From RBG-16-66-20 sp038040245 (GTDB lineage: Bacteria > Pseudomonadota > Gammaproteobacteria > Burkholderiales > SG8-39), in the NCBI GenBank assembly GCA_038040245.1, contig JBBPIU010000002.1, positions 1 to 64,000 on the forward strand: 64,000 nucleotides of DNA, written 5' to 3'. The position numbers were made by a program, and so were the translations under genes. Below the pieces are notes generated by a model. It saw only the letters and a program-made list of their open reading frames with translations. It was not told the origin of the DNA and ran no database searches. This document shows, piece after piece, positions 58,520 to 64,000 of the stretch (positions are counted from its first letter, which is position 1; each line of letters starts with the position of its first letter).

Positions 58520-59562
58520 TGCGTGTGACGGTGGTGCAGGTCCGGATAGTGCGGATGAAAGTGCGACAGCGCCTCGTGCCGGTGCGGATGCACATGCGGC
58601 TCGCGGCCATCCCATGGGGAGTCGTGCGCGTGCCGGTGGTGCGCATCGTGTACGTGCTCGTGGGCGTGCTCCAGCTCCTCGTGCACATGCGCGTGCTCGT
58701 GATGTTCCGATAAGTGCAGCCACACGCCAAGCGCCATCAATCCTGCCGCCAGCCAGAACGCAGTCCCCGGGCGCTCGCCCAACATGGCGAGCGCAAGGGC
58801 CGCGCCGAAGAACGGCGCCACCGAGAAATAGGCGCCGGTGCGCGCCGTGCCCAGATTCCTCAGGGCCACGATGAACAGGACGAGGCTCACGCCGTAGCCG
58901 AGGAAGCCAAGGAGACCTGCGCCGATCCAGCCAGCTGCCGTGGGCAGCGGCGCGGCCAGCGCCCAGGCAAGCGCGAGGCTCACCGTGCCGGCGACGAGTC
59001 CTTTCACGCAGGCAAGCGTCGCCGCGTCGCCGCCCGAAACGCGGCGCGTGAGATTGTTGTCGAGCGCCCAGGCGAGGCAGGCAGCGGCGATGAGGAGCGC
59101 GCCGCCCGGACTCTCTGTCCTTGGCGCCGCGTCGGCGGAGAGCAACACGCCACCGGCGACGATGGCGGCCATGCCGGCGAATACGCGCCGGTCCACGTTC
59201 TCGCGGAAAACCGTCCATGCGATGGCCGCGGTCATAACCGCCTCGAGGTTGAGCAGCAGCGAGGCGGTGGAAGCGTCGGTGCGCGCCAATCCCTGCATCA
59301 GCAGGATCGGGCCGGCGACGCCGCCGGCCGCGATGGCCGCCGCGATCCAGGGCCAGTCCGGCCGCGCGATCGGTGCCGCGGGTGCGCGGCCGGGCAGGCG
59401 CGCGCGCACGGCGATCCATGCCGCAAGGCCGATGCCGCTGCCCAGGTAGAGCGCCGCCGCGAGCACCAGAGGCGATACCTCGCCCAGCAGCAGCTTGGCG
59501 AACGGTATGCTCGCACCGAACAGCGCAGCCGCGCCAAGCGCGCTGGCTACACCGGTGTTCAT
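58516..59562 (-). CDS. EamA/DMT-family transporter with His-rich C-terminal tail
   Basis: A 348-residue membrane protein with two EamA repeats (ten helices, residues about 1-280). The last 67 residues contain 25 histidines in HEHAH and HRHEA-like runs, which suggests metal binding in the cytosol or periplasm. DMT proteins with such tails may transport metals or amino acids; I recall similar proteins in related genomes but know no proven function. It neighbours a Cd/Pb regulator, and the start overlaps the stop of the upstream gene (ATGA). Confidence 0.82.
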   Translation of the reverse strand: MNTGVASALGAAALFGASIPFAKLLLGEVSPLVLAAALYLGSGIGLAAWIAVRARLPGRAPAAPIARPDWPWIAAAIAAGGVAGPILLMQGLARTDASTASLLLNLEAVMTAAIAWTVFRENVDRRVFAGMAAIVAGGVLLSADAAPRTESPGGALLIAAACLAWALDNNLTRRVSGGDAATLACVKGLVAGTVSLALAWALAAPLPTAAGWIGAGLLGFLGYGVSLVLFIVALRNLGTARTGAYFSVAPFFGAALALAMLGERPGTAFWLAAGLMALGVWLHLSEHHEHAHVHEELEHAHEHVHDAHHRHAHDSPWDGREPHVHPHRHEALSHFHPHYPDLHHRHTH

Positions 59563-59942
59563 GGAACCGCCAGCGCAGCCGGGCGGCGCGCGATCGTGGT
59601 GCGGAACCGCTTGATGCCCTCCGGCGCCGGGAATTGTTCGACGCGGTCCTCGAGCATCTGCCAGCCCGTGAGGGTCCGCGGCAGTTCCTCCTCGCCGAAC
59701 AGGCAGTAGCCGGCTTTCTCGTCGAACATTCCCATGAAGGTCGTTCCTTCGATCAGCAGGTTGACGATCAGCGTTCCTGCGGGACGAACTGCCTCCAGCG
59801 CACGGGCGCGCGATTTCAGGCTCTCGATCGCCGCCGGGCTCCCATCCAGCGCCAGGACATGCGCGCCTCGCGCGGCCGCCGCCTGACGCCGGAACTGGGC
59901 GTCGAAGAATCGTACCGAACCGCTATCGACTGAGCCGGTCAT
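59559..59942 (-). pseudogene. Internally deleted class I SAM-dependent methyltransferase
   Basis: The open frame encodes 127 residues. The N-terminus (SVDSGSVRFFDAQFRRQ), a motif II piece (GAHVLALDGSPAAIESL) and the C-terminal third (VRPAGTLIVNLLIEGTTF, AGYCLFGEEELP) match small TehB-like methyltransferases of about 200 residues. The SAM-binding GxGxG segment between Q20 and A21 and a second block near A46 are missing, both without frameshift. It is unlikely to be an active methyltransferase. Overlap with the EamA gene by four bases keeps the operon structure. Confidence 0.65.
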
Positions 59943-60012
59943 GAAAGGACCTGCGAAACACGGAGGCCGATACTATGCGCCTTGGGTTAGGCTAGGAATA
60001 GAGGAGAGTTCC

Positions 60013-60999
60013 ATGTCGCCTGTCATCGACGTTCACACCCACATGCTCAACAACGAGTGGCTGAAGCTGCTCGAGAAGCACGGCCGCCCGCGCTACACGC
60101 TCAAGGCGGTGACCGGCGGGCTGCGCGCCATCCACCTCGACGGCGCGCCGTTCATGACGCCGGTGCCCGAGATGTTCGACTGGGACCTGCGCATCAAGAA
60201 CATGGACCGCGTGGGCATCGACGTTTCCGTGGTGTCGCTCACGTGCCCGAACGTCTACTGGGGTGGGGAGAAGGTGAGCCTCAAGGCGGCGCGGGTGATG
60301 AACGACGAGATGGCAAGGGCGCGCAAGACCTGGCCCGACCGGATCCAGTGGCTCTGCTCGCTGCCCTGGCAGTACGAGAAGGCGGCGCTCGCGGAACTGA
60401 AGCGCTCGCTCAAGGCCGGCGCCTGTGGCGTGATGGTGCTCGCCAATATCGGCGGCAAGGCGCTTACCGATCCGTCTTTCGCGAAGATCTGGCAGGCGAT
60501 CGACGCTGCGAAGCTGCCGGTGCTGATCCATCCGACCGCGCCGCCGGGAGTCAAGGAGATGGAGATGGCGCAATTCCAGCTGGTCGCCACGATCGGTTTC
60601 ACCACGGATACGACGCTCGCGGTGGCGCGCATGATCTACGACGGCTTCTTCGACCGCTTCCAGAAACTGAAAATCATCGCCAGCCACGGCGGCGGCACCT
60701 TGCCGTACCTGATCGGGCGCATGGATCAGTGCTATGAGCACATCCCCGCCTGCCGCACCAAGACGCAGGAGAAGCCGAGCCTTCATGCGCGGCGCATCTA
60801 CGCCGATTCGGTGGTCTTCACCGACGATGCGCTGGCGATGGCGGTGAACGTGTTCGGCTCGGGCAACGTGCTCTACGGCTCGGATTATCCGCACACCATC
60901 GGCGACCCGATCGGCTGCCTCGCGCGCGTCGACCGGCTGCCCGACGGCGTGCGGGAGAGGGTGCGGGGCCAAAACGCGCTCCGCGCGTTTTCCTTCTAG
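60013..60999 (+). CDS. Amidohydrolase family protein (ACMSD-like)
   Basis: A 328-residue TIM-barrel hydrolase or decarboxylase. Metal ligands: DVHTHM at 6-11, the histidine of LPVLIHPTAPPG, and IIASHGGGTLPYLIGRMDQC, then GSDYPH near the end. The group includes aminocarboxymuconate-semialdehyde and hydroxybenzoate-type decarboxylases. GAGGAGAG precedes ATG 60013. It is followed by an aldolase, so a catabolic pair is likely; substrate unknown. Confidence 0.88.
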   Translation: MSPVIDVHTHMLNNEWLKLLEKHGRPRYTLKAVTGGLRAIHLDGAPFMTPVPEMFDWDLRIKNMDRVGIDVSVVSLTCPNVYWGGEKVSLKAARVMNDEMARARKTWPDRIQWLCSLPWQYEKAALAELKRSLKAGACGVMVLANIGGKALTDPSFAKIWQAIDAAKLPVLIHPTAPPGVKEMEMAQFQLVATIGFTTDTTLAVARMIYDGFFDRFQKLKIIASHGGGTLPYLIGRMDQCYEHIPACRTKTQEKPSLHARRIYADSVVFTDDALAMAVNVFGSGNVLYGSDYPHTIGDPIGCLARVDRLPDGVRERVRGQNALRAFSF

Positions 61000-61025
61000 T
61001 ATTCCGGGCGTATATTCGACTTCAA

Positions 61026-61799
61026 ATGACGATCTACCATCAGGGCGCGGCGCGGGTCGCGCGCGAGCTTCCAATGACCCAGGTTGAGCGCGAGGCGCGC
61101 GTGCAGCTCGCCGCCTGCTACCGCATCTTCAACCACCTCGGCTGGACCGAGATGATCTTCAACCACATCACGCTGCGGGTTCCGGGCCCGGAGAAGCTGT
61201 TTTTGATCAACCCGTTCGGCCTGCACTACAGCGAGATCACCGCTTCGAACCTGGTGCTGATCGACATCGAAGGCAGTGCGGTGCGCGAAGCGAAGTGGCC
61301 GGTGAACAAGGCGGGTTTCGTGATCCACAGCGCGATCCACGGCGCCATTCCAGAGGCGCATTGCGTCATGCACACGCATACCACCACCGGAATGGCGGTC
61401 GCCTGCCAGACAGACGGACTGTCGCCGACCAACTTCTACGCCGCGCAACTGCACGGCGGCGTCGCCTATCACGACTTCGAGGGCATCACGGTGGAAGAAG
61501 GCGAGAAGACGCGCCTCGTCGCCAGTGTCGGCGGCAAACGCGCGGTGATCCTGCGCAACCACGGCTTGCTCGCGTGGGGTCCCTCGCTGCCCGAGGCGTT
61601 CATGACGCTCTGGACGCTGCAGCGCGCCTGCGACGTGCAGATCGCCTCGAGCAGCGCGGGCATGCTCAATCCCATCAGGAGCGACGTGTTTGCCCAAACG
61701 GTGCGCGAATCCGGCCCTGGCGAGAAGCGCACCTGCGACGACGTATTCGCCGCGATGCAGCGCCTGGTCGACGCCAAGGACCCGCGCTACCGCGAGTGA
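61026..61799 (+). CDS. Class II aldolase/adducin family protein
   Basis: A 257-residue protein of the fuculose-1-phosphate aldolase fold. The zinc ligands are the histidines in HTHTTTGMAV and RNHGLLAWG; the substrate-loop FNHITLRVP is present. Some members are decarboxylases or adducin-like scaffolds. Start 61026 is used; it lies nine bases after a TATATT (61011-61016), and an alternative Met is at 61074. No Shine-Dalgarno is evident for 61026. Confidence 0.85.
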   Translation: MTIYHQGAARVARELPMTQVEREARVQLAACYRIFNHLGWTEMIFNHITLRVPGPEKLFLINPFGLHYSEITASNLVLIDIEGSAVREAKWPVNKAGFVIHSAIHGAIPEAHCVMHTHTTTGMAVACQTDGLSPTNFYAAQLHGGVAYHDFEGITVEEGEKTRLVASVGGKRAVILRNHGLLAWGPSLPEAFMTLWTLQRACDVQIASSSAGMLNPIRSDVFAQTVRESGPGEKRTCDDVFAAMQRLVDAKDPRYRE

Positions 61800-61827
61800 A
61801 GGCCCGGCTGTTCGAGGCGGACCAGGC

Positions 61828-64000
61828 CTAGGCCGTGACGAGGCGGCGCAGCTCGGGTACGCAGGAGCCGCAGTTGGTGCCGCACTTCAGATTCTTCTGC
61901 AGGCCTGCGAATGTGGCGCCGGCGGCGACGGCGGCGCGGATCTGCGATTCGCCGACCTTGAAGCAGGCGCAGACCGCGCGCTCCGATGTGGCAGAGGCGG
62001 CGGCGGAACCGGTGACGGGCGGCTGGCCGAAGAGCTTCTCGAGCGCCGAAAGCGCCTCGGGAGCGGGGTCGCCCGCGGTGGCGAGCTCGAGGCGCAGGAC
62101 GATCTCCGGTCCCTCGACGAGGGCAAGCGCGGCGTAGTCGAAGCGCGCCAGCCAGACGGTGGCGGCGCGTTGCAGCTCGGGGGTCGCAGCTGCAGCGAAG
62201 GCGCCGCGCCAGCGCGCGGCGAAGGGCTCGATGCGCACCGCGGCGTGCTTGAGCTCAGGCTGCTTGGAATGGGGGTCGATCGCGGGGACGGTGAGCGCAT
62301 TGGTGCCGACGCCGCCCGTGAAGCGGCCGCCCCAGTGCATGGCGATGAAGGCGTCGCCGGGGCGCATGTCATCCGACGCCCGTACCTTCATGACGACGCT
62401 GCCGCGGCGGCTGGATACCCGCACCAGTTCGTGATTCAGAAAATTGCTCTTTTGCAGATCGAATTCACTAACGACAATTTCCGGTTCCGGACTGTGGCTG
62501 AAGAGGCGCGCGACGAGCCCAGTGCGCGTCATGCTGTGCCATTGGTCGCGCAAACGACCCGTGGTGAGCCGCAACGGGAAATGCCCGTCCGGCTCCTCGG
62601 CCGGCGGCAGGTATTCGGTGGCGACGAAGCGCGCGCGTCCCGATGGCGTCGGAAACACGCCGTCGGTGTAGAGGCGCGTGCGGCCGCTCCTGGCCCCTTC
62701 CGGGTAGGGCCACTGCTGCGGCCCGTCGCGCTCGAGCACGGCATAGGAGAGGCCGGTGATGTCCAGGTCGCGGCCGCGCGTGCTCTCGCGGTGCTCGTTG
62801 AAAATTTCTTCGGAGGATTTGTATTTGAATGAAATTTTCTTGTTCAACATCGCTTGAAGCCGAAGTGCAAAATCAACAGCAATCTTCCAATCCGGACGTG
62901 CTTCACCCGGCGGCGCGATGACCGCGCGCATGCGCGAGATGCGACGCTCGGAGTTGGTGACGGTGCCTTCCTTCTCCCCCCAGCTTGCCGCGGGCAGCAG
63001 CACGTCGGCGTAGTCGCAGGTCTCGGCGTCGCGGAACGCCTCCTGGACGACGACGAACTCGGCGCGCGAGAGCGCCTGGCGCACCGCGTTGGCGTCTGGC
63101 ATCGACTGCGCCGGATTCGTACAGGCGATCCACACCGCCTTGATTTCGCCGCGACCGATGGCCTCGAACATCTCCACCGCCGTCTTGCCCGGTTTCGAGG
63201 GAACGCTGTCGATGCCCCAGAGCGCGGCGACCTCGGCCCGGTCTTCCGCGCTGTCGAGGTCCCGGTGCGCGGAGAGCAGGTTCGCCATCCCGCCGACCTC
63301 TCTGCCGCCCATCGCGTTGGGCTGTCCGGTGAGGGAGAAGGGCCCCGCGCCCGCCCGGCCGATCTGGCCGGTGGCGAGGTGCAGGTTGATGAGCGCGCAA
63401 TTCTTCCAGGTGCCGCTCGCCGACTGGTTGAGCCCCTGGCAGTAGAGCGAAAGCGCCGCCTTCGAGCGGCCGAACAGGCGCGCAGCCTCGACGATCCTCG
63501 CCGCCGGCAACTCGCAAACGCCGGCCGCGCGCTCCGGGGTCCAGTGATCGAGCAGGGGATCGAGGGCGGATAGATTTTCCGTGCTGTTGCGGACAAATTC
63601 TTTCTTGAAAAAACCCTCACGGCGAAGGACGTGCAGCATCGCGTTGAAGAGCGCGACATCGGTGCCTGGCTTGAGCGCGAGATGCAGGTCGGCGGCGCGC
63701 GCGGTGACGGTGGCGCGCGGGTCGATGACGACGATCTTGAGGCCGGGGTTCCTCGCCCGCGCGTCCTCGATGCGCCGGTAGACGATGGGGTGGGCGAAGG
63801 CGGTATTCGAGCCGGCGATCAGGATCAGGTCGGCGGCGTCGATGTCTTCGTAGGCGCAGGGCGGCGCGTCGGCGCCGAGCGACTGCTTGTAGCCCGCCAC
63901 GGCCGAAGACATGCACAGGCGCGAGTTGGTGTCGACGTTGTTCGTGCCGACCAGGCCCTTGGCGAGCTTGTTGAAGACATAGTAATCCTCGGTAAGGAGT
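61828..64000 (-). CDS. nasA: Assimilatory nitrate reductase catalytic subunit, partial
   Basis: About 724 C-terminal residues of a molybdopterin oxidoreductase; the 5' end lies beyond the right edge, and the frame is open to base 63999. Visible are LAKGLVGTNNVDTNSRLCMS, the MGD-binding VIDPRATVTARAADLHL, GQPNAMGGREVGGMANLL and the C-terminal molydopterin domain. The end carries a BFD-like [2Fe-2S] domain (CACFKVG, CGTNCGSC), the hallmark of NasA/NasC-type assimilatory enzymes. It reduces nitrate to nitrite in the cytosol. Confidence 0.9.
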   Translation of the reverse strand, partial: LLTEDYYVFNKLAKGLVGTNNVDTNSRLCMSSAVAGYKQSLGADAPPCAYEDIDAADLILIAGSNTAFAHPIVYRRIEDARARNPGLKIVVIDPRATVTARAADLHLALKPGTDVALFNAMLHVLRREGFFKKEFVRNSTENLSALDPLLDHWTPERAAGVCELPAARIVEAARLFGRSKAALSLYCQGLNQSASGTWKNCALINLHLATGQIGRAGAGPFSLTGQPNAMGGREVGGMANLLSAHRDLDSAEDRAEVAALWGIDSVPSKPGKTAVEMFEAIGRGEIKAVWIACTNPAQSMPDANAVRQALSRAEFVVVQEAFRDAETCDYADVLLPAASWGEKEGTVTNSERRISRMRAVIAPPGEARPDWKIAVDFALRLQAMLNKKISFKYKSSEEIFNEHRESTRGRDLDITGLSYAVLERDGPQQWPYPEGARSGRTRLYTDGVFPTPSGRARFVATEYLPPAEEPDGHFPLRLTTGRLRDQWHSMTRTGLVARLFSHSPEPEIVVSEFDLQKSNFLNHELVRVSSRRGSVVMKVRASDDMRPGDAFIAMHWGGRFTGGVGTNALTVPAIDPHSKQPELKHAAVRIEPFAARWRGAFAAAATPELQRAATVWLARFDYAALALVEGPEIVLRLELATAGDPAPEALSALEKLFGQPPVTGSAAASATSERAVCACFKVGESQIRAAVAAGATFAGLQKNLKCGTNCGSCVPELRRLVTA

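Noticed and set aside
1..64000. tRNA, rRNA or CRISPR
   Set aside because: No tRNA-like cloverleaf, rRNA segment or regularly spaced direct repeats were noticed on either strand.

Overview
This is a GC-rich chromosomal segment, most likely from a betaproteobacterium of the Burkholderiales/Rhodocyclales type. The gene orders lysA-lptM-cyaY//mrcA//pilMNOPQ-aroK-aroB-gltB-gltD and engB//cytochrome c4 are typical of that class, as is the Bug/TctC-type binding protein. There is no rRNA, tRNA or CRISPR array, and no gene-free stretch longer than 300 bases.

Layout. (1) 48-3219: a complete IS1595-family transposon of about 3.16 kb. It has 27-bp imperfect terminal inverted repeats and an 8-bp target duplication, and it sits in the T-tract of a terminator right at the engB stop codon. 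It carries a transposase, two small co-oriented ORFs, a divergent HTH regulator and a coiled-coil/zinc-ribbon protein. Its divergent promoter region looks like a repressor switch. (2) 3215-7272: engB, then cytochromes c4, c' and a diheme cytochrome c, then an ECF sigma/anti-sigma pair. (3) 7290-14844: fumarylacetoacetate-hydrolase-like enzyme, NYN/OST-HTH protein, ThDP enzyme, RND efflux pump with adaptor. (4) 14859-38640: housekeeping block with lysA, lptM, a broken cyaY, mrcA, the type IV pilus assembly operon pilMNOPQ, aroKB, gltBD, a Crp/Fnr regulator, an MgtC-like protein, glmU, glmS and a phytoene-desaturase-like oxidoreductase.

(5) 38665-58519: a metal-resistance region. It holds copA-cueR, a periplasmic copper block (lipoprotein OMF, Tat multicopper oxidase, c-type-cytochrome-like protein, Met-rich/CusF-like proteins, cupredoxin, Spy/CpxP-like protein), a CusCBA-type efflux system with a CusF domain fused to CusB, a merT-merP-Cys-rich operon diverging from merR, and a CDF transporter diverging from a CadR/PbrR-type regulator. 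Copper is pumped from the cytosol by CopA, bound or oxidised in the periplasm, and exported by CusCBA. Three MerR-type promoters here place the start codon exactly nine bases after the -10 box, so their mRNAs should be leaderless or nearly so. (6) 58516-64000: His-rich EamA transporter, an internally deleted methyltransferase, an amidohydrolase, a class II aldolase and the 3' part of an assimilatory nitrate reductase that runs off the right edge.

Several loci show decay: cyaY has lost its start codon and an internal segment, a deletion fused an amidohydrolase 5' end to a Bug-protein 3' end, a methyltransferase lacks its SAM-binding core, and a cop-locus cytochrome has CxxCD instead of CxxCH. 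Function statements are family assignments by sequence reading; nothing was searched against a database.
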